A stretch of 64,000 nt of DNA from contig JAQWSU010000017.1 of the NCBI GenBank assembly GCA_029243025.1, positions 62,001 to 126,000 on the forward strand, written 5' to 3'. The notes under the pieces are model-generated. The model saw only the letters and a program-made list of their open reading frames with translations, was not told the origin of the DNA and searched no databases. Each line of letters opens with the position of its first letter. Positions within the stretch are counted from its first letter, which is position 1. A program made the translations under genes and the position numbers. Positions 26,386 to 34,415 of the stretch are shown piece by piece. The DNA is from Pirellulaceae bacterium. Lineage in GTDB: Bacteria; Planctomycetota; Planctomycetia; Pirellulales; Pirellulaceae.

Positions 26386-27387
26386 GTGAGCCAGGTGATT
26401 AACGACAACGCCGTACCGACAGCAGTCCAAATGCTTTACGCCCCGATCCAAGACCATCTGGACGCCACCGAGTCGGTGCTAAAAAGAGAACTCCACAGCA
26501 AATCACCCTTTGTCGATGACTTGCTGCAGTATGGCGGAAAACTCGGCGGTAAACGACTGAGACCCGCGCTGTTACTACTGACAGCGACGGCCACCGGTGA
26601 TGTGACGTCCGATCATCACACCTTGGCCGCCGTGTTAGAGATGATCCATACCGCCACGTTGGTACACGACGACGTGCTGGACGAGGCCGATATGAGACGG
26701 CATCTCGCGACCGTGAACGCTCGCTGGAACAATGAATCGAGCGTTCTGTTGGGCGATTATCTTTTTAGTCACGCCTTTTTCTTGGCAAGTACCCTCGACA
26801 GTACTTACGCCTGCCGTCGCATCGGACGCAGCACGAACATTGTCTGCGAGGGAGAACTCCGCCAAATCGGGAATCGGGGCAACCACGCGCTCAGCGAGGA
26901 GGAGTACTACGCGATCATCAACGGAAAAACGGCCGAATTGTGTGCTTGCGCCTGCCACCTGGGAGCGAGATACGCGTTGGCGAGTACAGCACTGGTTGAA
27001 GGGATGGAGCGATTCGGTAGGCATCTGGGCATGGCCTTCCAAATATCGGACGATCTGCTTGATCTGACCGGCGACGAAGGCGACACCGGGAAGTCTTTGG
27101 GAACCGATTTAGAAAAGCAAAAGCCGACTCTGCCGATCATTCGGCTCTACGCGAGGCTGACCGGCTCCGACCGAGATCGGCTCGTTTCGTTGCTCGAATC
27201 GAGCAAAACCGAGCACCGTGCCAACCTACGAAGCTGGTTGGATCAGAGCGGCGTACTCGACGAAGCTCGTCAAACTGCCGACCAGTTTGCCACCAAAGCG
27301 AGTAAGGAGTTGGAACAATTGCCGCCTTCGCTTGCTCAAACCGTGCTCAATGAGATCGCAAGCTACGTCGTAAACCGCAAAAGTTAG
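26386..27387 (+). CDS. trans-polyprenyl diphosphate synthase (quinone side chain)
   Basis: This 333-residue all-alpha enzyme starts at GTG 26386 after AAAGGGGATGGAG. The first aspartate-rich motif is HDDVLDEADMRRH (about residue 93), and the second is QISDDLLDLTGDEGDTGKSLGTDLEKQKPTLP. Both are typical of long-chain E-prenyl synthases such as IspB/HepT, which add isopentenyl units to farnesyl diphosphate to make the menaquinone tail. The bulky residues that would set chain length cannot be judged by eye. It lies 42 bp after moaC and probably shares its transcript. Confidence 0.9.
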   Translation: MSQVINDNAVPTAVQMLYAPIQDHLDATESVLKRELHSKSPFVDDLLQYGGKLGGKRLRPALLLLTATATGDVTSDHHTLAAVLEMIHTATLVHDDVLDEADMRRHLATVNARWNNESSVLLGDYLFSHAFFLASTLDSTYACRRIGRSTNIVCEGELRQIGNRGNHALSEEEYYAIINGKTAELCACACHLGARYALASTALVEGMERFGRHLGMAFQISDDLLDLTGDEGDTGKSLGTDLEKQKPTLPIIRLYARLTGSDRDRLVSLLESSKTEHRANLRSWLDQSGVLDEARQTADQFATKASKELEQLPPSLAQTVLNEIASYVVNRKS

Positions 27388-27567
27388 ACTCGGATCTCGC
27401 GCGTAACACCAGGCGCGTTCTTGGGATGAGAGTTCGTTGGTATTCCAGCCAGCCTGCAGGGGAATGGCTTGTTCTTGCCACTCATAGAATCGCTCGGTTC
27501 CGGGCTTTGAACGAGTTTTGGGCGAGAAACAACCTATCGAAGTTCCCGCAAGCCACTGACTCGCAAG

Positions 27568-27588
27568 AAAAAACGGGCATCTCGCCCG
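27568..27588 (-). terminator. minus-strand rho-independent terminator (weak)
   Basis: Read on the minus strand, a GC stem CGGGC/GCCCG with a five-base loop (27574-27588) is followed at once by six T residues (27573-27568). The stem is short but all G-C. It lies about 70 bases downstream of the stop of the minus-strand frame at 27656, supporting transcription of that frame. Confidence 0.5.
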
Positions 27589-27655
27589 GCACTCGAAGAA
27601 AGGACCGATTTACCCGCGCTCCTCTGCTGGGCGGGATGACCTTCGTTGACAGTCA

Positions 27656-28060
27656 TCAACGCACCGGCTGAGTGATCCGAACGAACTGCCTAATCACGGG
27701 GGCATGGGACCGGCCCACCGTCGTGTCTTGAATCTCCCAAGCTCTTGAATCTCCCAGGGTGACGATCTCGTCGCTCACCCACCGAACGGTTACTTCTGGC
27801 AGCCATCCGTCTTCGGAGTAAGCTGGGCGAGCACCAATTGTGATGCTGTCGAGCTGTCGCCCAATGCTGCGTCCAGCGCGGTCCCTGGTGATGAGATGCG
27901 CCAAAAGTAGACTTATAAAACGTGGAAAACTTGAAGCTGTGTTAAGACAATCTGACAGGCCTAGTTTTCGCTCGGGCTTGCATCGAAGCAACCCGCGCCT
28001 GCAAAAATCGCCCAGTTCAACCGCTCCTAAGTCATTATCTTCATGTATCTTAAGACACAA
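27656..28060 (-). CDS. hypothetical protein with a frame-altering C-terminal duplication (doubtful)
   Basis: The frame gives up to 134 residues with no good ATG; it opens at a TTG (28060). I do not recognise it. In its favour are the minus-strand terminator downstream and a body that reads like protein (DSITIGARPAYSEDGWLPEVTVRWVSDEIVTLGDS). A 17-bp-period tandem duplication at 27726-27756 lies inside the 3' part and changes the reading frame of everything after GDSR. Without it the protein would end differently within about 14 codons. It may be a recently damaged or truncated gene. Confidence 0.3.
   Translation of the reverse strand: MCLKIHEDNDLGAVELGDFCRRGLLRCKPERKLGLSDCLNTASSFPRFISLLLAHLITRDRAGRSIGRQLDSITIGARPAYSEDGWLPEVTVRWVSDEIVTLGDSRAWEIQDTTVGRSHAPVIRQFVRITQPVR
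27726..27756. repeat. tandem duplication, 14 bp identical, period 17
   Basis: Two copies of tcttgaatctccca lie at 27726-27739 and 27743-27756. The period of 17 is not a multiple of three and so shifts the frame of the overlapping minus-strand open frame. Confidence 0.8.
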
Positions 28061-28269
28061 ACCTTAATCCGTAACCTGCCTTCCACGACCGTTTGTCAGA
28101 ACAGAAGGCGACCCCGCACAAAGGAGATTAACGATCACAGTAAAGGGGTGGGTCTGGAAAATCTAGAAAAATTGCGAGGGATGATTGCATCGATCGCTGC
28201 TGATGGTTATATTAGGCAACCTACAGTGGCTAGATTAACATTCTGGATTCTGAGAAGAGAAATTTGGAC

Positions 28270-28893
28270 ATGAGATTTCAAAAAGCAAAATACCTGTTAG
28301 GTCCCTGCCTGCTCCTCATCTGTGCGATACAGGCCAAAGCTGGTGTGCAATACGAGATTGGGGACGTGAACGTGACCCCGTCTGGTGCGTCATTCGTCGT
28401 CTTTGCAACACCTGACATATCTCTCAATTTCTTTCAATACAACACATCGCTCCAATTCACGAACTTCCAAGGTGGTCTGGCATCGTTTGACTATGACTTC
28501 GACACTTCCATGCTCGACCCAAACACAGTGGAAGATCCCACCGCGACGACGCCCAATCCGGCAAACATCGTCAGCGGAAACCAAATCACCTTTTCCGCAA
28601 TTAACCTACCAGGCCTTCATGCTGTCGGTGGTGCGGCGACGGATTTGATCAAAGTCGACATCGACGTGGCTGGTGGTTTCACAGCCGGATCGTCCTTCGA
28701 CGTTTCGTTCAGCAACCCCAACAGCTACGACTCAACCTCCATCTCAGGTAATTCTGGAACAAACGCAGGAACGCAAAGTGGATCGACGACGATTGCGGCT
28801 GTGCCCGAACCTTCCGCCTTTTTGCTGATCGGTCTTGTTGGCATGATCGCAGGTGGCGTCAACTGGTTCCGCCGTCGCAATACGGTCGAATAA
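28270..28893 (+). CDS. PEP-CTERM sorting domain protein
   Basis: I use ATG 28270 (207 residues), with a GAGAAGAGAAA purine tract upstream. A signal peptide (YLLGPCLLLICAIQAKA) is followed by a beta-rich body (about residues 25-175) resembling cohesin-like or DUF-type exported modules (FDYDFDTSMLDPNTVED). The C-terminus is a complete sorting signal: VPEPS, a 20-residue hydrophobic helix, and FRRRN. An exosortase, not in this window, should cut it and attach it to or release it from the envelope. A strong terminator follows the stop, so it is monocistronic. Confidence 0.9.
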   Translation: MRFQKAKYLLGPCLLLICAIQAKAGVQYEIGDVNVTPSGASFVVFATPDISLNFFQYNTSLQFTNFQGGLASFDYDFDTSMLDPNTVEDPTATTPNPANIVSGNQITFSAINLPGLHAVGGAATDLIKVDIDVAGGFTAGSSFDVSFSNPNSYDSTSISGNSGTNAGTQSGSTTIAAVPEPSAFLLIGLVGMIAGGVNWFRRRNTVE

Positions 28894-28916
28894 GTGAAAC
28901 AGTAAAATTTGAATTG

Positions 28917-28950
28917 AACGGCCCGTTTAGTGACGGGCCGTTTTTTTTTG
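28917..28950 (+). terminator. rho-independent terminator after the PEP-CTERM gene
   Basis: A perfect 10-bp stem AACGGCCCGT (28917-28926) / ACGGGCCGTT (28933-28942) with a six-base loop is followed by a run of T residues. It lies 24 bases after the stop at 28893. Confidence 0.95.
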
Positions 28951-29384
28951 CCTGTTTTTTCTTCCTACAAACCATCTGCTCCTTTTCACCCGCCGCCAGT
29001 TCGGCATTTCAGGCAGTTTGGCCATCACGATGTGGCCTCCGCAGGACCTCACTCTAGTTTTATTAGATCTTCCGGTCCCAGTAAGACGCAGCACTCTGAC
29101 AGCAATCAACCAGACAAAAGTCCAAATGCCCCGCCGAGTAGGCGGCCAGCTTTCCGGCCCCAACAGCGCTTTTGCCGAACTCAAAGCGACTGAATCAACC
29201 TCAAGCTTTAAGACCTATAAAACTCAAAACAGCTACCACCCGAATATGTGTCGACCAATACCGGCTAGAGCCCATTTTGGATTTAAGAGTTGAGACTTAC
29301 TGATGGTTACCACCGGTTATTTGAATTACGATTCATTAAGAGAGAGTTCAACTTTGGATTGATTTGCAAGGGATAAATCGCCAT
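28951..29384. other. intergenic region upstream of the TPR membrane gene
   Basis: About 430 bases lie between the terminator and the next start. No open frame here has both a ribosome site and protein-like composition, and no RNA gene was recognised. It presumably contains the promoter of the TPR gene. Confidence 0.5.
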
Positions 29385-31262
29385 ATGCCGTCGCCCTACC
29401 GCCGGTCTTCACTCGCGAGATTCATCTCGAGTGTCACTCAGAGATTCCATCGACTGTCCGCAGAACTCGTTCACCAACTCCATTCTTGGACGATTGGTTT
29501 ATCGTGGGTTCGTCGAATCGACAACACCCTTGGCTTGTTGAAACACCTAGTGGTGACGTCCTGGGACGAGATATCCCTGAGAATCTCGACGACCGTTCGT
29601 CGTCGCACAAATCCGGAACAGAGCAAGGCTGGCAGGAAGCTACTGTTTCTTTTCGGCAAGTTGCGTGAGACATTCAGAGCGGTTTTTTCAACCGTGTTGG
29701 CCCCCGCTGACCGACTGATCCAACGCTTGGGACTCATCGCGGAAGACTTAAGCGTCAAGATTTCTAACGACCCACGACTTCGCATTCTCTTTGCGCCTCT
29801 TCGCCTCGTGTTTCGTTTTGTCGCTTCTCTGGTGGAATTCATGACCGCATGGCTAAGCACGCGCAACTACCGTTCATTGATCATGGGTATTCCAGCCATG
29901 CTGCTGATGATTTTGGTGCTACTTTGCCTAATTCGAATTCCACTTCACAGTGTGCATGCAAAAGCTCGTCACTATCAAAACGCAGCCACCGAGGCATCCC
30001 AAAACAACCAACCGAATGTCGCAGAGTTGTATTATCGAAAGTTAGCCCAACTTGGCGTCGATCGACCCAGCGTGATTTTTGATCAGGCTCGGATGCTGGC
30101 CACGTCAGGCAACGTAGAAGCTGCCTACGAAAAAATGAGGAGCATTGCCCCGCTCGATACAAATCACTATGCAAACGCCCATTTCTGGATCGCGAATTCG
30201 GCTTTTACGAGGCAGCTTCAGTTGCCCGAAAATGAGCGATTCGAGTTGATCGAAACGCATTTAAAACACACGCTCAAACAATACCCCAATCATCCCCTGG
30301 CTACCCAACTACTCGCTCGAGTTTATCGCGAATCAGGACGAATCGAAGAAGGTCAAAATCTGATTAATTCATTGAGAACGGGTCGTTCCGATGCCGTTGA
30401 CCGGGTTCGCCTTGCCGAGACTTATATGAAGCTGGAAAAGAAAGAAAAGGCAATTGAATTAGCCAACATGGCCATCGTTCAATTCTCGGATGAGTTTGCC
30501 AACGAAAACACGATGACGGCCCAGGAATGGGTGATGTGGAGTTTGGCAGAAAAACTCGTGGGGCATCCGAATGAGGCGGTGACGATCATGGCCGATGCCT
30601 ACGCTTACACAGATGAAAGCGATTGGAAAACGCTCAACGAAAACGGACCTCGGCTCGTCAATCACATCCTCGATCAACTCTGGGAAATAGGAGATCGTCA
30701 GACGTGGCTGAACTCATCGAAAGTGGCCATGAAAGCCGCGCCCTTACGAGCCGATGTTCAGACGAAATTGATCATGCGTGCCTTCAACGATCCCGATTTG
30801 GCTGCTGAAGTAAGATCGCTCTTCTCGTCCGAAGAAACGATTGAGACAGTTTCCTCACGAACGAGACGCTTGGCAGCCGACCTCGCCCTCTCATCGGGCG
30901 ATTTCCAGGCTGCTCGCGACGAGTATCTCGTAATCTTACAGTCAGACCCGAAGAACCAGAGGATTCTTAATAACTTGGCATGGTTGGCCGGCAATTCGAA
31001 ACCGATCGATTTAGACTCAGCACTCGAATTTGCCAATCAAGCCGTCGCTCTTGACGAAACTCATGCATCCACTCGCGAGACTCGCGGACAACTGTTGCTC
31101 AAATTGAAGCGTTGGGAAGCGGCAGCCGAAGACCTTGAGTTTGCGCTGAACGGCCTGCCATCCTCGATCGAAATCCACGAAGCGTTGGCCCGCTGCTATG
31201 ACGAATTAGGCGAGCAGGAGTTGGCCAGTTCCCATCGGGCGAGATTTAACGCAAATCACTAG
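29385..31262 (+). CDS. membrane-anchored tetratricopeptide repeat protein
   Basis: I use ATG 29385 with AAGGGAT upstream (625 residues). The first 160 residues are basic and amphipathic and probably cytoplasmic. A single strong helix (SLIMGIPAMLLMILVLLCLIRI, about residues 165-187) then crosses the membrane. The rest, about residues 205-620, is a superhelix of TPR units. Examples are AATEASQNNQPNVAELYYRKLAQLG, FDQARMLATSGNVEAAYEKM and the closing pair ALEFANQAVALDETHAS / KRWEAAAEDLEFALNG. It is a scaffold for protein contacts, partner unknown. It converges on nrdR, 15 bp away. Confidence 0.88.
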   Translation: MPSPYRRSSLARFISSVTQRFHRLSAELVHQLHSWTIGLSWVRRIDNTLGLLKHLVVTSWDEISLRISTTVRRRTNPEQSKAGRKLLFLFGKLRETFRAVFSTVLAPADRLIQRLGLIAEDLSVKISNDPRLRILFAPLRLVFRFVASLVEFMTAWLSTRNYRSLIMGIPAMLLMILVLLCLIRIPLHSVHAKARHYQNAATEASQNNQPNVAELYYRKLAQLGVDRPSVIFDQARMLATSGNVEAAYEKMRSIAPLDTNHYANAHFWIANSAFTRQLQLPENERFELIETHLKHTLKQYPNHPLATQLLARVYRESGRIEEGQNLINSLRTGRSDAVDRVRLAETYMKLEKKEKAIELANMAIVQFSDEFANENTMTAQEWVMWSLAEKLVGHPNEAVTIMADAYAYTDESDWKTLNENGPRLVNHILDQLWEIGDRQTWLNSSKVAMKAAPLRADVQTKLIMRAFNDPDLAAEVRSLFSSEETIETVSSRTRRLAADLALSSGDFQAARDEYLVILQSDPKNQRILNNLAWLAGNSKPIDLDSALEFANQAVALDETHASTRETRGQLLLKLKRWEAAAEDLEFALNGLPSSIEIHEALARCYDELGEQELASSHRARFNANH

Positions 31263-31276
31263 TCGCAGCCAATCCC

Positions 31277-31753
31277 TCACTCTTCGCGATCACTTGACTT
31301 TTGTGAATCCAACATGGGCGTTAATTCTTCTACGAAATCACGGACGTCTTTAAATTCTCGATAGACGCTCGCAAAACGCACAAAGGCCACCTGGTCGATC
31401 AGCCGTAATTTCTGCATCAGCAGCTCGCCAATTTCCTGACTGCCGATCTCATTTTCATCCCGATCGTAGATCCCTTGCTCCACATCCGACACGATGGCCA
31501 TGATCTGTTCATCGCTGACCGGACGTTTCCAGCAAGCCTTGGCTAAACCAAAACGGATTTTTTCACGGTCGTACAGTTCGCGAACCTTATCCTTTTTCAC
31601 GATTTTAAGATCCAACTCTTCTAATCGCTCGTAGGTCGTGTAGCGTCTTTTGCAGCCCGCGCATTCCCGGCGGCGACGGATGGAAAAACCGTCTTGGCTC
31701 GCCCGAGAATCAATCACTCGGTCGTTGTCAACCTGACAGAATGGGCATTTCAT
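31277..31753 (-). CDS. nrdR: transcriptional repressor NrdR
   Basis: The 158-residue protein begins with the NrdR zinc ribbon (MKCPFCQVDNDRVIDSR... CAGCKRRYTTYER) and continues into an ATP-cone domain (VKKDKVRELYDREKIRFGLAKACWKRPV). It senses ATP/dATP levels and represses ribonucleotide reductase genes by binding NrdR boxes. The length is slightly above the usual 150, with a charged C-terminal tail. No nrd gene is in the window. Upstream is the divergent DUF1080 gene, 204 bp away. Confidence 0.97.
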   Translation of the reverse strand: MKCPFCQVDNDRVIDSRASQDGFSIRRRRECAGCKRRYTTYERLEELDLKIVKKDKVRELYDREKIRFGLAKACWKRPVSDEQIMAIVSDVEQGIYDRDENEIGSQEIGELLMQKLRLIDQVAFVRFASVYREFKDVRDFVEELTPMLDSQKSSDREE

Positions 31754-31957
31754 GGACTAGGGCGCCTTTCCTGGGACTTCGCAACAAAACGTATGATAGC
31801 CGTCATTTACGGCGGTCGAAACCGGCAAATGCTGGAACCGTCCATTCTCCGAACACTTTTCTCTCTCCAGATCGATATCCATCGCCCCCAAAACGCCAAC
31901 AGGTTATCATGCAAGTTCAACCAACCTTCGTCATCTCCACGATCCGAGATCTTCGCC

Positions 31958-32641
31958 ATGAATCGCTATGTTCTCTCTCTCTTGCTCGTCCTTTACGTCT
32001 CCGCTGTTGCAGTCGCTGATGATGAAGCCAAGACAAATATCGCCGCCGCGCCAACCGCAGCGGCCCCCGTCGACAACCTCGTCCTATTCGACGGTAAATC
32101 ACTCAAAGGATGGCGCATCATCAAGACCTTCGATTTTAAGGATCACGGTCCCGTCCAAGTAAAAAATGGAATTATCACACTTGGCAAGGGAAAACCAGCA
32201 ACGGGAATTTCCTGGAAAGGCGAGTTTCCGCGTTCCAACTACGAGGTCTCTCTGCAGGCCAAACGAACCGCAGGCGACGACTTCTTTTGCGGGCTCACTT
32301 TTCCAATCAAGAAAGAATACTGCTCACTTATCGTGGGTGGCTGGGGAGGACAAGTCGTCGGACTTTCAAACCTTGATGACTTTTCTGCAATCGAAAACGA
32401 AACAACGCAGGTGGTTGAGTTTGAAAAAGACAAATGGTATCCGATTCGATTACTGGTCAGAGACGATCGAATTACGATTCATATCAATAAAAAAAAGGTC
32501 ATCGACATCGACACCAATCATAAGTTCTCAATTTGGTGGGAGCAGGATCCAGTCACGCCACTGGGAATTGTGACTTGGAATACGGCGGGAAGTATCAAGG
32601 ACCTCAAGATTAAACGTGTGACCAAAACCGGCCTCAAGTAA
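31958..32641 (+). CDS. exported DUF1080 (3-keto-disaccharide hydrolase-like) protein
   Basis: The true start is ATG 31958; the frame extends further upstream but without signals. A signal peptide (YVLSLLLVLYVSAVAVA) precedes a 190-residue beta-jelly-roll beginning DNLVLFDGKSLKGWRII, the standard opening of DUF1080. Internal landmarks are NYEVSLQAKRTAGDDFFCGLTFP, YCSLIVGGWGGQVVGLSNLD and WYPIRLLVRDDRITIHINKKKVIDID. Family members in planctomycetes are periplasmic sugar-binding or 3-keto-glycoside-cleaving proteins. It stands alone between divergent nrdR and a convergent membrane gene. Confidence 0.88.
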   Translation: MNRYVLSLLLVLYVSAVAVADDEAKTNIAAAPTAAAPVDNLVLFDGKSLKGWRIIKTFDFKDHGPVQVKNGIITLGKGKPATGISWKGEFPRSNYEVSLQAKRTAGDDFFCGLTFPIKKEYCSLIVGGWGGQVVGLSNLDDFSAIENETTQVVEFEKDKWYPIRLLVRDDRITIHINKKKVIDIDTNHKFSIWWEQDPVTPLGIVTWNTAGSIKDLKIKRVTKTGLK

Positions 32642-32777
32642 TCGATGATCCTCGAGAAGTTGTGTCAGCAAAGATCCGTGCTGCTGCCTTGTGACCCCAA
32701 ACATCGATGGATTATCCAACTCCCCGGAAATCGCCCGTCTGGCTTGCTAGAATCCAGATCTGGAGCGTCTCCAAAGA

Positions 32778-34223
32778 TCACTCATCGGGCTGGCTTGAAG
32801 CCTTGGCCGTCACGACCCGCAGTCTAGTTTTCGAAGCGATGTGATCAGGAAAGATCTTCAGAGCTGTCTGATAGGCACTGGCAGCTTCGTCAAAGAGTTC
32901 GTTCGCTTCATAGGCCAAGCCCAAGGTAAAATTGGCATTGATACTGTGCGGCGCACATTCCGCAAGCTTGCGACTTTCTTCCAAGATCTGCTGACGCTGC
33001 GTGCCAACGGGAAGCTTGCTCCGAACAATCGCGTCTTGTACTTGTGAAACCGTCAGATACCCCAACGGCAATACAAAGAGCATCCACAAGACCGAGTGCC
33101 TCAACCAAATCGGAACCGCGAAGGGACGTTTGCCACGCTGTTGGGTTGTGAGATTCAACGAACTTTGGTTACTCGACTCACGCAACTTCCAAATAAACCC
33201 ATCAAAATAATAATGCAGCAGAGTGGATGCCAGGAATACGGCTGCCAGTATTTTCTCCAGTTCAACTCGGTTCACATACTGGCTCCCCCATTTCAGAGAA
33301 CCGTAAGCAAACACCAAGAACACATAGAGTATCACAAACCAAAACCTCGGTTGAAACAAGAACTTGGTAAAACCGGTCAAGGTTCGGTCTTTGGCCACAC
33401 GACTCCGATTGAAGGCCCAAACGATCGTCAAGTACTGGACGTCGTGGAAGAGCTCAAAAAAAGCATAGGCGACAATGATGTTCGTGACAGTTGCAGCGGA
33501 ATACCAGAACGCGCCGAAGGTCGCGAGCATCAACAAAGGTTTGATGGGATTCGGTCGTTCACCTCGGCGATAGCGAACGACCATGTTGACGACGAACAGA
33601 GTAGTGACCGCCGCAGTCGCACCGGACACAATTGATTTGAGCGCCGAAACGACAGTAGGCGATGGCACGGGAAATCCACTGCTATAAAAATTCTCAATGA
33701 ATTCGTAAAGCGCATTGTCGTTAAGAACCACAGCAGCCAGAAACCAAGTCAGGCACATCCCATGATCGAGCCAGCGGGTCGTGGCTGCGAAGGATCCCAC
33801 CTTAGAATCGTAGATTCGCACGAAACCGTAGGCTTGCATCATATAGTGCCACCAGCCCCAGACAGCCGCAATCGCAATCACACCGCTGTTGACCGTTGTC
33901 CAAAAGGTGAAGCCGCAGATGGCAAGTAAAAACAGCGGGGCAACCGTAAACCGAACCCAAAACCGTCGAAACAAGCTCGGGTCCCCGTAGGCCCGCATCA
34001 TCCCGGGTAGATGGTGCCCAATCGCCCAAATCATGATGAAGGACGAAATTGCCGCAGCGTTCCAAATGCCCTTTGCGGCCATGATGCCGACAAAAATAAT
34101 GACCGGGGCACCAATAATCAGAGCCAAATCAGCTTGAGGTCCCAAAATCCAGATCGAGCCGCCCGACTTTCCCGAAGCGGAGTCTGTTGATTTTGACTGA
34201 GATTGGACACTGGCTTCAGCCAA
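32778..34223 (-). CDS. polytopic membrane protein with His-rich helices and a TPR-like tail
   Basis: I place the start at TTG 34223, six bases after AAGGAG; a TTG at 34256 also opens the frame. The protein has about 481 residues and ten or so membrane helices. Histidines cluster at helix ends: WAIGHHLPGMMRAYGD, WGWWHYMMQAYGF and FFELFHDVQYLTIVWAFNRSR. Such intramembrane His pairs recall metal-dependent membrane enzymes, but the spacing matches no family I know. The last 80 residues form a TPR-like pair (NANFTLGLAYEANELFDEAASAYQTALKIFP). It is divergent from the glycosyltransferase cluster. Confidence 0.7.
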   Translation of the reverse strand: MAEASVQSQSKSTDSASGKSGGSIWILGPQADLALIIGAPVIIFVGIMAAKGIWNAAAISSFIMIWAIGHHLPGMMRAYGDPSLFRRFWVRFTVAPLFLLAICGFTFWTTVNSGVIAIAAVWGWWHYMMQAYGFVRIYDSKVGSFAATTRWLDHGMCLTWFLAAVVLNDNALYEFIENFYSSGFPVPSPTVVSALKSIVSGATAAVTTLFVVNMVVRYRRGERPNPIKPLLMLATFGAFWYSAATVTNIIVAYAFFELFHDVQYLTIVWAFNRSRVAKDRTLTGFTKFLFQPRFWFVILYVFLVFAYGSLKWGSQYVNRVELEKILAAVFLASTLLHYYFDGFIWKLRESSNQSSLNLTTQQRGKRPFAVPIWLRHSVLWMLFVLPLGYLTVSQVQDAIVRSKLPVGTQRQQILEESRKLAECAPHSINANFTLGLAYEANELFDEAASAYQTALKIFPDHIASKTRLRVVTAKASSQPDE

Positions 34224-34308
34224 ATCTGGCTCCTTTTTGACACCCGAGAGTAGCAATGCGTTGGAAGTGCCGAGAAAGACCGAATCGGATCACTCAGCAG
34301 TTATTGTT

Positions 34309-34364
34309 ACCCGAGGCGACGGGTGGGGTCAACGAAACCCGAGGCGACGGGTGGGGTCAACGAA
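34309..34364. repeat. 28-bp direct tandem repeat
   Basis: Two identical 28-base units lie head to tail at 34309-34336 and 34337-34364, in the short spacer between the divergent membrane-protein gene and the glycosyltransferase cluster. They are GC- and G-rich and could affect either promoter. Confidence 0.9.
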
Positions 34365-34415
34365 GCGAATTGCCAACGGCGATTCCCGCCAACGGCGGCT
34401 TTACCCATCCCCTCC

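Larger units (their letters stand above)
27388..28269. other. intergenic region with one doubtful minus-strand gene
   Basis: The interval of 882 bases between polyprenyl synthase and the PEP-CTERM gene holds, at best, the minus-strand frame at 27656-28060 and its terminator-like hairpin at 27568-27588. No other frame has a start signal, and no RNA gene was recognised. Confidence 0.5.
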
